A DNA stretch of 35,807 bases from positions 1 through 35,807 of the forward strand of contig NZ_JABUFE010000018.1 in the NCBI RefSeq assembly GCF_013315265.1. The letters are read 5' to 3'. Under the pieces are notes generated by a model. It made no database searches. It had not been told where the DNA came from and worked only from the letters and a program-made list of their open reading frames with translations. Both the position numbers and the translations under genes were made by a program. The stretch's first letter is position 1; the number at the start of each line of letters is the position of its first letter. Positions 16,665 through 24,744 of the stretch are shown in pieces. Source of the stretch: Parasulfitobacter algicola. Its GTDB lineage: Bacteria; Pseudomonadota; Alphaproteobacteria; Rhodobacterales; Rhodobacteraceae.

Positions 16665-17157
16665 CTCGCCCTCCAAACGTTCGCAGAATGAAAAGATCGG
16701 AAATGTCTGTTTCTTCTTCGATCGTGGCAATGTTCTGTGCGCACTGATCAAGATAGCTCTGTGATTGATCAATCAGTTCCTGCCAGCCTTGCAGCGATTT
16801 CATGCGTTTTTGCAAGTCTGTCTGCCGGGCTTTGACACGCCGCTGATGGTCGGACACTTGCGCTGTTGCGTCGATAAGGCTTTGATTGGCGATGTTTGTT
16901 TTGGCTTCCAGCTTTTGCATCAGGTGGCGATGGCGTTGCAGATCCAGACACACAAGCCGTTGACCGGGCAAGGTGCGATAGGCATCCTGCTTTCGGTCGA
17001 TCTCGGTCTGGCGTGTGTGTTTCATATGGGTTTGCGCGTCACTGGCATTGGTCTGAGCTGTGACCAGTTCCCCGTGCGCCTTGACATAGCTTGCCATAGC
17101 CGTGTTCTGGCGATGCTGGCGCAGGTGCAGCAAAAGTAAGATGTCACTCTGTTGCAT
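16657..17157 (-). CDS. sctO: SctO, stalk protein of the secretion ATPase
   Basis: 166 aa from ATG 17157, which overlaps the sctN stop by 14 bases. No strong sequence signature, as usual for SctO. The protein is nearly all helical and rich in Gln, Lys, Arg, Ala and Leu, with two long coiled-coil halves (about 10-75 and 80-145), the hairpin expected of YscO/FliJ stalks. Position between sctN and sctQ equals y4yJ in rhizobial clusters. It would link the SctN hexamer to the SctV export apparatus. Confidence 0.8.
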   Translation of the reverse strand: MQQSDILLLLHLRQHRQNTAMASYVKAHGELVTAQTNASDAQTHMKHTRQTEIDRKQDAYRTLPGQRLVCLDLQRHRHLMQKLEAKTNIANQSLIDATAQVSDHQRRVKARQTDLQKRMKSLQGWQELIDQSQSYLDQCAQNIATIEEETDISDLFILRTFGGRDV

Positions 17158-18472
17158 CTGCAATCCTCCGCAATGCGTCCAGGGTGTTGTCAAAACTGCT
17201 GAATTCATCTGTGCGCTGTTTCAGAAATTCCTTGATCAGGGGGCGTGTTGCCAAAGCCTGATCCGCACGCGGATCGCTGCCAGCGGTGTATTCACCCACT
17301 TTTACCAAAAGCGCGATATCGTCGTAGGTCGCCATCAGATCGCGCAGATACCCTGCGGCGTTGATATGATCAGGGCTTGTAACCGTTGTCATCAGACGGC
17401 TTTTGCTGCGCATGATATCTATGGCGGGATAATGATTTTCTGCCCCCAGTTTTGCAGACAGGATCAGGTGACCGTCCAGAATACCGCGAGTTTCATCAGC
17501 AATCGGATCGCCCGTGCCGTCGCCTTCGACCAGAACGGTATAGAATGCGGTGATCGAACCCTGCATCCCAGGCCCCGCCCGTTCCAGAAGGTTTGGCAGC
17601 ATCGTGAAGACAGAAATCGGAAAGCCGCGGCGCGTTGGCATTTCACCTGCGGCCAGACCTATTTCCCGTTGCGCCCGCGCAAACCGGGTCAGGCTGTCCA
17701 TCAGCAACAAAACCCGCTTGCCCTGATCGCGGAAATACTCAGCGACCGTGGTTGCTGCAAAAGCCGCCATGACGCGTTCGCCCGCGGGACGATCTGATGT
17801 CGATACAACAACGACGGTTTTTTGCATTGCCTCGGGCCCAAGGTGGTGCTCGACGAATTCGCGCACTTCGCGGCCACGTTCGCCGATCATGCCGATCACA
17901 CAGACATCAGCAGCGCAGCCTTTGACGATGGACGACATCAGCGTCGATTTTCCGCCACCCGCTTCGCCGTAGATGCCGATCCGTTGGCCTTGGCCGCAGG
18001 TCAGAAACGCATCGATGGCACGCACCCCGCAGGCCAAGGGTTCCGCAATAACATCCCGCTTCATCGGATCGGGGGCAGGTTTGTGAATGACGTCGAACTG
18101 GCTGGTGTGTATTGGGTGACCGCCATCCATCGGTTGGCCAAAACTGTCGACGACGCGGCCCAACAGATCGTCGGATACTGGCATTTGGCTGAATTGCCCC
18201 AGTGGTACGACCTCGGTTCGGGTTGACAGCCCGCGGATATCGCCCATTGGCGTCAAAACGGCATGGCCTTTTGAAAAGCCAATAATTTCAGCCAATATGT
18301 GCTGGCCACCCGATGGATCACGAAGACGACAAAGTTCACCAATGCGACCCGATGCGATCGTCGCATGTATCGTTGAGCCGACGATCTGAGTAACGCGGCC
18401 GGTTGTCTGATAAAGGCTGATATCCGACAGATCGGCACACAGTTTTGCGGCATGGGGGGATCGGTTATCCAT
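17144..18472 (-). CDS. sctN: SctN, type III secretion ATPase
   Basis: 442 aa, standard length. Walker A GEAGGGKST at 169-177, Walker B VLLLMD at 254-259, and the family blocks GERGREVREF, DSLTRFARAQREIGLAAGE, TRRGFPISVFTMLPNLLERAG and a late AELPALL-type region. It is the hexameric ATPase that unfolds substrates and strips chaperones. It is distinguished from flagellar FliI by its neighbours (SctJ lipoprotein, SctC, no flagellar genes). Overlaps sctL by eight bases. Confidence 0.96.
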   Translation of the reverse strand: MDNRSPHAAKLCADLSDISLYQTTGRVTQIVGSTIHATIASGRIGELCRLRDPSGGQHILAEIIGFSKGHAVLTPMGDIRGLSTRTEVVPLGQFSQMPVSDDLLGRVVDSFGQPMDGGHPIHTSQFDVIHKPAPDPMKRDVIAEPLACGVRAIDAFLTCGQGQRIGIYGEAGGGKSTLMSSIVKGCAADVCVIGMIGERGREVREFVEHHLGPEAMQKTVVVVSTSDRPAGERVMAAFAATTVAEYFRDQGKRVLLLMDSLTRFARAQREIGLAAGEMPTRRGFPISVFTMLPNLLERAGPGMQGSITAFYTVLVEGDGTGDPIADETRGILDGHLILSAKLGAENHYPAIDIMRSKSRLMTTVTSPDHINAAGYLRDLMATYDDIALLVKVGEYTAGSDPRADQALATRPLIKEFLKQRTDEFSSFDNTLDALRRIADATE

Positions 18473-19073
18473 GGATCCCCTCCGCCATCAAAATACCAGC
18501 GAGTTTTTCGAATTGTCGGTCGATGGATAAATCCACGAACCCTGAAGGCAAGCGCAATTCGCATCCAGTGGGCGGGATGTCGGGATCAAATTCGATACTT
18601 GCCGGGATTGGGCTGGACTGGACGATGGCCTGAACACAGCTTTTTTCATGATCAGGCGCAGAGGTCGACATCACTACTACAATAGACTTTTCGTGCCGAT
18701 AGGTGTCCAGCGCAGATTGGATGATGCCCGACAGGACCTGTTCCGAAGGCAGGTTTGAGACAAGCTTTCTGGCGATTTCGATCGCTAGAGCCGGGGCGTC
18801 GTTTTCGATCTGACTAATGTGTTTGGTCAACGCAGTCGCGACATCAGACAGAACGGAAGTGGCCTTTTCCAGACCGTCGCCATAGCCCTGATCCCACCCA
18901 TTACGCTTGGCGCTACGAAAGGCCTGGCGCCCGGCATCGATCCAGCGCTTTGCGTCATGTTCTGCCAGCAAATAAACCTGTTCAGCTTGCGTGCATAATT
19001 CCAGTTCATCAGCCTTGAAGACCGTGGGCGTCGGCACGGGCAATGCATCGGAGCGAAGATCATAATTATGCAT
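18465..19073 (-). CDS. sctL: SctL, ATPase regulator/stator
   Basis: 202 aa from ATG 19073 (MHNYDLRSDALPVP...), overlapping the sctK stop; the open frame continues to 19127 inside sctK. Residues ~45-80 form the conserved helix ending in WDQGYGDGLEKA, followed by the HrpE/YscL-type C-terminal domain (ALAIEIARKLVSNLPSEQVLSGII and LRLPSGFVDLSIDRQFEKLAGIL). SctL dimers form the spokes between SctN and SctQ. Equivalent to NolV by position. Confidence 0.88.
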   Translation of the reverse strand: MHNYDLRSDALPVPTPTVFKADELELCTQAEQVYLLAEHDAKRWIDAGRQAFRSAKRNGWDQGYGDGLEKATSVLSDVATALTKHISQIENDAPALAIEIARKLVSNLPSEQVLSGIIQSALDTYRHEKSIVVVMSTSAPDHEKSCVQAIVQSSPIPASIEFDPDIPPTGCELRLPSGFVDLSIDRQFEKLAGILMAEGIHG

Positions 19074-19641
19074 CAGATGCCCCCATTGCCAGTTCAAAGA
19101 CATCTGCGGCGGCGGGCGGCAAGGCAAAGGCGTCGTCGTATTCGGGAAAGGCTAGTCTGATAAGTCGGTCTTCGGCTTTCGATATGCGCGTTCGCCAACT
19201 TGCGAATGCACTCAATCCGATGTGGCGGATAATAGCGGTGTTTATCTTACAGTCGATCAGCCCGGTCGGTGCCCGATCATAAGACATTGCAAAACTATGG
19301 GCTTGTGTACCGATATCACTGATGATTGCTTCGATATCCGATTTCTGGATCAGCCGACGCAGATAACTGGCGCAAAGGGCTGCACCAGCAAAATTCACGG
19401 CCCTTTGCAGGCGCGGTGTACCATGCTGAAGCAGGGTCAAAACACCGTCTGATATTTGGTGCAGATCAAGACAGCTGACAATATGGGACGCCAGAATCCG
19501 ACACATTCGCGGGCTTTGATCAATGTCAGTCCAGCTTGTCTCCGACAACAAAGGGCGCAACTTTCCCTGAGCCAAAGCAGGAACAATCGCTGCGATCCGG
19601 GATATTGTGACGCTGGTATGGGCATCAACGCTTTGCATCAT
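19066..19641 (-). CDS. sctK: Probable SctK, sorting-platform adaptor
   Basis: 191 aa, largely helical. Assigned chiefly by position between sctJ and sctL, the place of NolU/YscK in rhizobial and Yersinia clusters. Length and the helical, low-conservation character fit SctK, as does the C-terminal RLIRLAFPEYDDAFALPPAA. SctK connects the pods of SctQ to the cytoplasmic domain of SctD. Start codon (ATG 19641 or 19638) is at the sctJ stop. Confidence 0.65.
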   Translation of the reverse strand: MMQSVDAHTSVTISRIAAIVPALAQGKLRPLLSETSWTDIDQSPRMCRILASHIVSCLDLHQISDGVLTLLQHGTPRLQRAVNFAGAALCASYLRRLIQKSDIEAIISDIGTQAHSFAMSYDRAPTGLIDCKINTAIIRHIGLSAFASWRTRISKAEDRLIRLAFPEYDDAFALPPAAADVFELAMGASDA

Positions 19642-20396
19642 AGACTGCCTTGATCAGCGGGTTTGATGACAAAGCCATGCGATGATCTGCGGGTGCGGAT
19701 GCCAAACCAGCCGATAAGCCCCATGGCCGGGATAAAAAGTGCCATCAATGCGCCCACCAAAATCGCCTTAGGCACGGACATGGCCGGTGGCTGAACAGGT
19801 GTCACAGGAAACTTTTCTGCGGTGTCCACAGGCACCATAACTATGGAAACCTTGTCATATTTCAGCCCTTCGATGCTGTTTGCGATCAGCATCTTGATTT
19901 GTGGCACAAGCGGCTGCAGGTCGATGTCCTGATCATGGCGGATGAAAACCGATGCTGATGATGCCTTTTGATCGCGGGAAAACCGATCTGATGTGGGCAA
20001 AACGACATGGGTTCGCGCCGAAATCACACCGTCAATGTCTGAAATCGTGCGCGACAGCTCTTCGGTCATTGCAAAAACAAAACGCGCGCGTTCTTCCGTG
20101 GGCGAAACAATGAAACCTTCGCCTTTGAAAATCTCGCCTAGGGTCGCATAATCGGCGCGTGGCAGGCCATTGGCACGCAGAACCTCAACCGCGTCTGCAA
20201 AATGCGAATTATCGACCTGAACAGTGATTGACCCGGTTTTAGTCGCGACCCGCTTGGCGTTGATCTGGTGACGATAAAGCGTCGAGATGATCTCGTTGGC
20301 CTCTTGTTCGCTAAGATCGGTGTAAAGATCGGTCTGACACCCGGCCAGACAGGTGATCAGGGCCGCGGAACACAGAAAGTTTCGAAGGCTGTACAT
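19638..20396 (-). CDS. sctJ: SctJ, inner MS-ring lipoprotein
   Basis: 252 aa. Lipoprotein signal with lipobox LAGC (Cys at residue 20), then YTDLSEQEANEIISTLYRHQI, the first ring-building domain, a second one ending in ARTHVVLPTSDRF, and a C-terminal membrane helix at about 209-232 before a basic tail. This is the short lipoprotein form (YscJ/RhcJ), not flagellar FliF. It oligomerises with SctD to build the inner-membrane rings. Confidence 0.95.
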   Translation of the reverse strand: MYSLRNFLCSAALITCLAGCQTDLYTDLSEQEANEIISTLYRHQINAKRVATKTGSITVQVDNSHFADAVEVLRANGLPRADYATLGEIFKGEGFIVSPTEERARFVFAMTEELSRTISDIDGVISARTHVVLPTSDRFSRDQKASSASVFIRHDQDIDLQPLVPQIKMLIANSIEGLKYDKVSIVMVPVDTAEKFPVTPVQPPAMSVPKAILVGALMALFIPAMGLIGWFGIRTRRSSHGFVIKPADQGSL

Positions 20397-20398
20397 CT

Positions 20399-20806
20399 TC
20401 AGTTTCCTGACATCAGTTTGTTCATTGAGCTGGGAAGTTGAGTACCGACTTTGGCAACCAGTTCCAGTTCAATGGCATGATCGAAGGTGGCCTTGAGCGA
20501 TTGCATGGATTGCTCAAACGCGGCATCGTCCGCCTTCAGGGGCGCTGATGCTGGACCATCAGGCAGACGGTGCACCGCCTGAACGTCGGTGGAGGCAGGT
20601 GTTCCCAATGCTTTGTGATTTTCCACAATATCACTGATCTGCGATGTCAAGGTTTCAGTGACCGGTGACGGTGATTGCACCATGTTTTGAACCGTCAGAT
20701 CGGCTGCCATCTGCATCTGATCTGAAAAAGCTTTGCTGTCTTCTGTTATCGCATTTTCTGGCAAAGCTATTTCGCCAGCGGGTGCATTTGATATCTTGGG
20801 ATCCAT
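20399..20806 (-). CDS. sctI: SctI, inner rod protein
   Basis: 135 aa from ATG 20806 (MDPKISNAPAGE...), chosen because GAGGAAAACGAT gives it a good ribosome site; an in-frame ATG at 20824 is poorer. The C-terminal ~40 residues (AFEQSMQSLKATFDHAIELELVAKVG...) match the helix by which SctI polymerises under the needle. The N-terminal ~90 residues are polar and disordered-looking, longer than in YscI. The position equals NolB/NopB of rhizobia. First gene of the minus-strand operon; three bases before sctJ. Confidence 0.82.
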   Translation of the reverse strand: MDPKISNAPAGEIALPENAITEDSKAFSDQMQMAADLTVQNMVQSPSPVTETLTSQISDIVENHKALGTPASTDVQAVHRLPDGPASAPLKADDAAFEQSMQSLKATFDHAIELELVAKVGTQLPSSMNKLMSGN

Positions 20807-20870
20807 ATCGTTTTCCTCATTCAACAGCCCGGTTGGGCATCGGCGTTGTCATTTGAGTTACAGAGCGATT

Positions 20871-20887
20871 CTTACGGCTGCCTTACG
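20871..20887 (-). promoter_or_regulatory. Direct-repeat box A (sctI promoter)
   Basis: Minus strand CGTAAG-GCAGC-CGTAAG: two identical hexamers exactly 11 bp apart in the divergent sctI/sctC region. A degenerate third unit (CTGTAAC) may follow. It is oriented towards sctI but could also serve sctC, whose ATG is 82 bases away on the other side. Confidence 0.6.
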
Positions 20888-20968
20888 TGTTCCTTTCGTC
20901 ATCTGGCCGTTGTGCGAACTGGAAAATATCCCTATGTAACGACATCAGATATGCGCATGAGGTGCTTT

Positions 20969-21577
20969 ATGATGATTGGCTTTCATACCCGTATCCGGGT
21001 CTTTGTGATCAAGACTGCGTTGGTCTGTGCATGTGCTTTTGGCCTTGGTTTGCAACCCTTTCATGCAGCCCCTTTGGCACTGGATCATCGAGAAACGACC
21101 TATAGGATCATTGATCAGAATCTGCGGTCAGTATTGGCGGATTTTGGTGAAAGTTTCGACATACAGATCGATATCGATACGGACGTAAAAGGGCGTGTTC
21201 AGCAAGTTTCAGGCGAATTTACGCCCGAAGGTTTTTTGCATCACCTGGCGCTGACCCATGGTTTCAGCTGGTATTATGACGGACAGGTCATTCACGTCAC
21301 ACCGGTTCAGGATGATCAGACCGTGATCTTGCAGATGAACGATATATCACTGGACGATTTTGTGCTGACGTTGACGGAACTGGGCATCGCGGATGATCGT
21401 TTTCCTGTCGTCGCAGCGGGCGAACAGGGACTTGCGCGGGCCTCAGGGCCGCCGCGGTATATCGAACTTTTATCTGAAACATTTCAGGCAATTTCCCTGC
21501 CAACACCGAATGCGCCAAAAGCAAGCAGTACTCTTACAGTTATTCAGGGTAATGACCGTCAATCCGTTCCTCAATAA
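20969..21577 (+). CDS. sctC: Short SctC (RhcC1-like): secretin N0/N1 domains only
   Basis: 202 aa from ATG 20969, placed after GAGGTG and at a clear signal peptide (FVIKTALVCACAFGLGL..., cleavage near FHA|AP). Residues ~40-100 are the N0 domain (YRIIDQNLRSVLADFGESFDIQIDI, RVQQVSGEFTPEGFLHHLAL, WYYDGQVIHV) typical of SctC. Residues ~105-185 are an N1-like part (LDDFVLTLTELGI...PPRYIELLSETFQAI). It stops at 21577 where N2/N3 and the membrane channel would begin. Rhizobia likewise split the secretin into RhcC1 and RhcC2. No second half was found in this window. Confidence 0.85.
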   Translation: MMIGFHTRIRVFVIKTALVCACAFGLGLQPFHAAPLALDHRETTYRIIDQNLRSVLADFGESFDIQIDIDTDVKGRVQQVSGEFTPEGFLHHLALTHGFSWYYDGQVIHVTPVQDDQTVILQMNDISLDDFVLTLTELGIADDRFPVVAAGEQGLARASGPPRYIELLSETFQAISLPTPNAPKASSTLTVIQGNDRQSVPQ

Positions 21578-21776
21578 GACCGTCCTGCCTGCGAAAGCCT
21601 CAGGTAATGCGTTGATCACAAAGCCAGGCTGAACAACTTCATTTTCTTTCAAACTGTCAGGTTCCAGCAAGGTTCCAGGCCCATGTATTTGGCATGATCT
21701 GAAATTGATCGGCTGATCATTTCGGTCTGTATCATTGCAAAAAGGGCCAGTGCCCTGACGCGAAAAGGAGAGAAAT
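21578..21776 (+). other. Intergenic promoter region before the extracellular-component genes
   Basis: About 200 bases without a gene. It contains box B (21655-21671), within which AGGTTCCAG is perfectly repeated 11 bp apart (21659-21667 and 21670-21678). A weak -10-like CATGAT (21693-21698) follows. The region probably promotes the 81-aa gene and the genes after it. Confidence 0.5.
21655..21671 (+). promoter_or_regulatory. Direct-repeat box B (81-aa gene promoter)
   Basis: TGTCAG-GTTCC-AGCAAG, with GTTCC repeated again after the second unit. First hexamer fits YGTMAG, the second is a weaker match. Spacing is 11 bp. It lies about 100 bases before the ATG at 21777, farther than in the other four boxes. 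Confidence 0.42.
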
Positions 21777-22022
21777 ATGAGCTTTTTAAGTGGTCTAGGC
21801 GATATCGTCGGGAAAGGCATGCAAATCGGTGGTCTTGTTACCGGCAACCCCGGATTGACCGCCGCAGGTAAGGGCATCGACGATTTGACAGAAGGCGGCG
21901 GACAGGCCGCTGCACAATTCCAGCAGGCGATGAATATGCAGATTGCATCGTTCGCATCGAATGAATTGTCGAACATGCAGCAGATGGATGAGGAAGCCTT
22001 CAAGGAAATGGAAGAAACCTGA
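21777..22022 (+). CDS. Small 81-aa protein, probable extracellular T3SS component
   Basis: Strong AAAAGGAGAG ribosome site. The protein has no Sec signal, starts MSFLSGLGDIVGKGMQIGG, has GNPGL in a possible turn near residue 43, and then a helix rich in Gln, Asn, Met and Ala. No cysteine or tryptophan. Size, helix-turn-helix layout and location agree with a needle/pilus-type or tip subunit, or with small Nop proteins of rhizobia, but there is no diagnostic SctF motif. Together with the next two genes it forms a set with near-identical Shine-Dalgarno sequences, suggesting high expression. Confidence 0.6.
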   Translation: MSFLSGLGDIVGKGMQIGGLVTGNPGLTAAGKGIDDLTEGGGQAAAQFQQAMNMQIASFASNELSNMQQMDEEAFKEMEET

Positions 22023-22063
22023 TCTCATTACTCACGATATGAAATAAAAAAAGGAGATAGCAC

Positions 22064-23566
22064 ATGGCTATTCAAGGAGTAGGCGGTGATCACACCGTTA
22101 CTGCGCAATCGGATGGAGCCGGACTTCAGTTCGGGACCGATTTTGCCAGCAAACTGAAGCAAAGTGCGGATCGTATCAGCGATTTTGCTGACAAATCCGG
22201 GTCAGAGTTCCAGAATGACAGCAGTCTTTATCAAGAGGCGTCACGTCTTGATAAGCTGCTGCACCAAGGTGTGCAAAGCTATGCCACGGGTAATGCCAAG
22301 GGCCTGAATGACGACAGCAAAGACTATCTAACAAATCTGTCGCGTCTAATGGGCCAACCAATGGCCGGTGCCAGGGGCGAAGGTGGCAGCACAACTCAGT
22401 TGGACTATGTCGCAGACAGTCTGCGCAGCGTTCTGACGCCTGTTGTTGACACCAAATCAGCGGGTGGTGCAGGCAGTGCGTCCGATCCAGTCACGACTGG
22501 GACCGGTGGAAATATGGATGCGGCCAATGTTATGTTGGACCGGATCAAGACGGCTGAAACATCAGATGCCAAGGCAGACGATATTCTGGATCTGATCGCC
22601 ATTCTTCAAAACAGCCTTGGCGGGGCAGTGGCGTCAAAATCTGATGCGGCTGTAATACCTGAAACCGGTCCTGCAAAGCCTGTCACAAAACTGGCAGATC
22701 AGGTCAAAGCGGATCCTGAAACAGACGGGCAAATGTCACAACCCGCACCGCAAGCACCCGCGGCCCCTGAACAGCGGCTTGTTGGTGATCAGCTGATGAC
22801 CATGATGGAAGCCCCCGAAGGCGCAGGCCTAACGTTGGAAGACGGTAAAGGCGGAGACATGGGCATCGGTGTCAAGACTAAAGGGGCCCCAAAGGATAAT
22901 GGTCACGATGAAATCGGTGGCGATGAGGTTTTGAAATTCCATGCCCCCGAAGGCACCCAAAGCGCCCAAGTCGATATCGTAGACCTTTTCGGTGACAAGG
23001 GTGGCAAGCCCCAGGAAAAGGGTATCATCACTGTGAAGGATGGGGATGGCAATGTTCTGGATACGATCGAAATCCGCGGCAACAAAAGTGGTGATCAGAC
23101 AGTCAAGATCGACCAGCCCTTTGCCACACTTGAATTCAGCACACCTGAAGGACGTTCCGATTTTGCGCCCTCGGGCATTACGCTGAATCCGACGGGCAAT
23201 ACATCCGGTGGCGACGCCGCCGTACCTGCCGGCAACATGTCAGAACTGTTGTCGGCAATGACTGAAATCACAAATTTCATCAATTCAAGCACGGCGTTGA
23301 GCGAAGCGTCGAAACAGAAACTGATGGGCAATGTCACACAGGTTCTGGAACAGATTGTGATGTCGAAAGACAGTGCCGGTGACGGTGGTGATGCAGTGAC
23401 CAGTACCGAAGGTCTGGGTCTGCTTGCATCGCTCAAGACACTGACAACTGATCTGAAATCTGCCGGTGACGATACATCGAAAAAACAGCAGGGACTTGAT
23501 GCCCTGGCTACGGGTATCGCCAGTCTGAATAGCCTTAGTAAACCAACTGATATCCAAACTGCTTAA
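22064..23566 (+). CDS. 500-aa harpin/translocator-like protein with central beta domain
   Basis: 500 aa with no cysteine and no tryptophan, acidic, rich in Gly, Ala, Ser, Thr and Asp, without a Sec signal: the profile of harpins and secreted T3SS accessory proteins. Residues 25-130 and 385-490 are predicted helical; 130-280 is low complexity (QPAPQAPAAPEQ). Residues ~286-376 look like a beta-sandwich (DEVLKFHAPEG, AQVDIVDLFGDKG, GIITVKDGDGNVLDTIEI, FATLEFSTPEG), as in small carbohydrate- or surface-binding modules. Ribosome site AAAAAAGGAGAT. A translocon, needle-tip or cell-wall-interacting role is plausible. No homolog family recognised. Confidence 0.65.
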   Translation: MAIQGVGGDHTVTAQSDGAGLQFGTDFASKLKQSADRISDFADKSGSEFQNDSSLYQEASRLDKLLHQGVQSYATGNAKGLNDDSKDYLTNLSRLMGQPMAGARGEGGSTTQLDYVADSLRSVLTPVVDTKSAGGAGSASDPVTTGTGGNMDAANVMLDRIKTAETSDAKADDILDLIAILQNSLGGAVASKSDAAVIPETGPAKPVTKLADQVKADPETDGQMSQPAPQAPAAPEQRLVGDQLMTMMEAPEGAGLTLEDGKGGDMGIGVKTKGAPKDNGHDEIGGDEVLKFHAPEGTQSAQVDIVDLFGDKGGKPQEKGIITVKDGDGNVLDTIEIRGNKSGDQTVKIDQPFATLEFSTPEGRSDFAPSGITLNPTGNTSGGDAAVPAGNMSELLSAMTEITNFINSSTALSEASKQKLMGNVTQVLEQIVMSKDSAGDGGDAVTSTEGLGLLASLKTLTTDLKSAGDDTSKKQQGLDALATGIASLNSLSKPTDIQTA

Positions 23567-23599
23567 AATCAAACCAACCAAACACAAAGGAGAAATACC

Positions 23600-23809
23600 A
23601 TGGCAACCGTATCCGGAGCATCCGCAGCAGACGTAGGTGCCGCAGCAGATTCATCAGCACCCGTTGGTGGTGGCGAATTCAGCTCGATGATGGGCGAACT
23701 GCGTGCAACATTCGACGAAGCACAACGTCGTAACGTTGAAATGCGCAAGCTGACGACTGAAGAAGGCACTGAACTGGGTGTCGCCAAAAAAGGCATCCAG
23801 CCTGTTTAA
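23600..23809 (+). CDS. 69-aa protein, candidate needle/pilus subunit (NopA/SctF position)
   Basis: 69 aa, ribosome site AAAGGAGAAATACC. The first ~25 residues are Ala/Ser/Gly-rich and flexible. Residues ~27-65 form one amphipathic helix (EFSSMMGELRATFDEAQRRN, then VEMRKLTTEEGTEL). No cysteine, no Sec signal. From memory, rhizobial nopA (a 7-kDa pilin) lies directly before the y4yQ-rhcV genes. This gene holds the same place before sctD-sctV. A terminator directly after it would keep its mRNA abundant relative to sctD, as expected for a filament subunit. Assigned by size and position, not by motif. Confidence 0.55.
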   Translation: MATVSGASAADVGAAADSSAPVGGGEFSSMMGELRATFDEAQRRNVEMRKLTTEEGTELGVAKKGIQPV

Positions 23810-23820
23810 TACACAAGACG

Positions 23821-23850
23821 GGGCGTCGTTTTGCGGCGCCCTTTTGTTTC
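23821..23850 (+). terminator. Intrinsic terminator after the 69-aa gene
   Basis: GGGCGTCG-TTTTG-CGGCGCCC forms an 8-bp stem with one G.T pair, followed by TTTTGTTT. Lies 12 bases after the stop at 23809 and before sctD, so it likely limits read-through into sctD-sctV. Confidence 0.7.
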
Positions 23851-23866
23851 ACAAACATGATGGAAA

Positions 23867-24733
23867 ATGGTGTCTGAAATGCCTTGCACTCTTACCGTTC
23901 GCTCAGGACTTCATGCCGGGGCACACAGTTCTTTGACAGATGGTCGAACGTTAATCGGACGATCTTTGGCCTGTGACATCGTAATCTCGGACGCTCATAT
24001 CGCCGACGAACATGTCGCGCTTTACCTTAGCGGGGATAAAGCAACTGTGACCGCGCTTGAGAAAGATGTTCATCTTGTGGGGCAGGGCATTGTGCCTGCG
24101 GGTCATGTCGCTGAAATCTCATATCCGTCTGACCTGCAACTTGAAGATATTACACTGCACTTCGACGCGCGCCGGACCAGATCAAAACTGTTTTTTGCAA
24201 TCACAGGTTTTGTAGGGGTAGCTGTTGTCGGTCTATCGATCACGGCAAATGCATTTCATTCCTCTGACACGTTAAACCCAGTGGTCATATCTGACCCGAT
24301 TGTTCCCGAAATCACGCGGTCCGTCAGCCCTGATGCAATCCAGGCCGCCTATGAGGCCCTGCGTGCGCGTCTTGAAAACAGCGAGCTTGCCCAGCATATC
24401 CGTTTGACCCGAAAAGACGGGGCGTTGTCGGTCGCGGCACAACTGAATGCACAGCAGATGGCCAGTTGGAAGGAAACAGAACGATGGTTCGATGCGTCAT
24501 TCGGGGCTAATACAGCCTTGATCCGTGATATTCATCTAAGTCGCAACAAACCCGCCGTCGCCAAGGCACCCAGCATTGAATCAGTCTGGTTTGCCAACAA
24601 GCCCTTCATCAGAGTTGACGGGGCGCGGTACCACGAAGGGGCCAGGCTGCCAAACGGATGGACATTGTTGCAAATCGGTCATCATGATGCCCGATTTCAA
24701 GCCCCAGACCAAACCGTCGATGTGCGATACTAG
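23867..24733 (+). CDS. sctD: SctD, outer MS-ring protein (short form)
   Basis: 288 aa. Residues ~5-100 form an FHA-like cytoplasmic domain (LTVRSGLHAGAHSSL, RTLIGRSLACDIVISDAHIADEHVAL), a membrane helix lies at ~109-129, and the periplasmic part has one or two ring-building domains (residues ~155-288). This is much shorter than the ~400 aa of YscD, leaving fewer periplasmic domains, as in y4yQ-type proteins. The start at ATG 23867 has a poor ribosome site; ATG 23879 is an alternative. It binds SctK from the cytoplasm and SctJ and SctC in the envelope. Confidence 0.85.
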   Translation: MVSEMPCTLTVRSGLHAGAHSSLTDGRTLIGRSLACDIVISDAHIADEHVALYLSGDKATVTALEKDVHLVGQGIVPAGHVAEISYPSDLQLEDITLHFDARRTRSKLFFAITGFVGVAVVGLSITANAFHSSDTLNPVVISDPIVPEITRSVSPDAIQAAYEALRARLENSELAQHIRLTRKDGALSVAAQLNAQQMASWKETERWFDASFGANTALIRDIHLSRNKPAVAKAPSIESVWFANKPFIRVDGARYHEGARLPNGWTLLQIGHHDARFQAPDQTVDVRY

Positions 24734-24744
24734 GGGGCGGGTTT

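Noticed and set aside
12924-20806. Flagellar export genes
   Set aside because: SctJ is the short lipoprotein form, SctC/SctI/SctD/SctK are present and no flagellar hook, rod or filament genes occur.
21707-21736. TTGATC-19-TATCAT as a promoter for the 81-aa gene
   Set aside because: Spacing is too long and the -35 is weak; box B with an activator is a better explanation.
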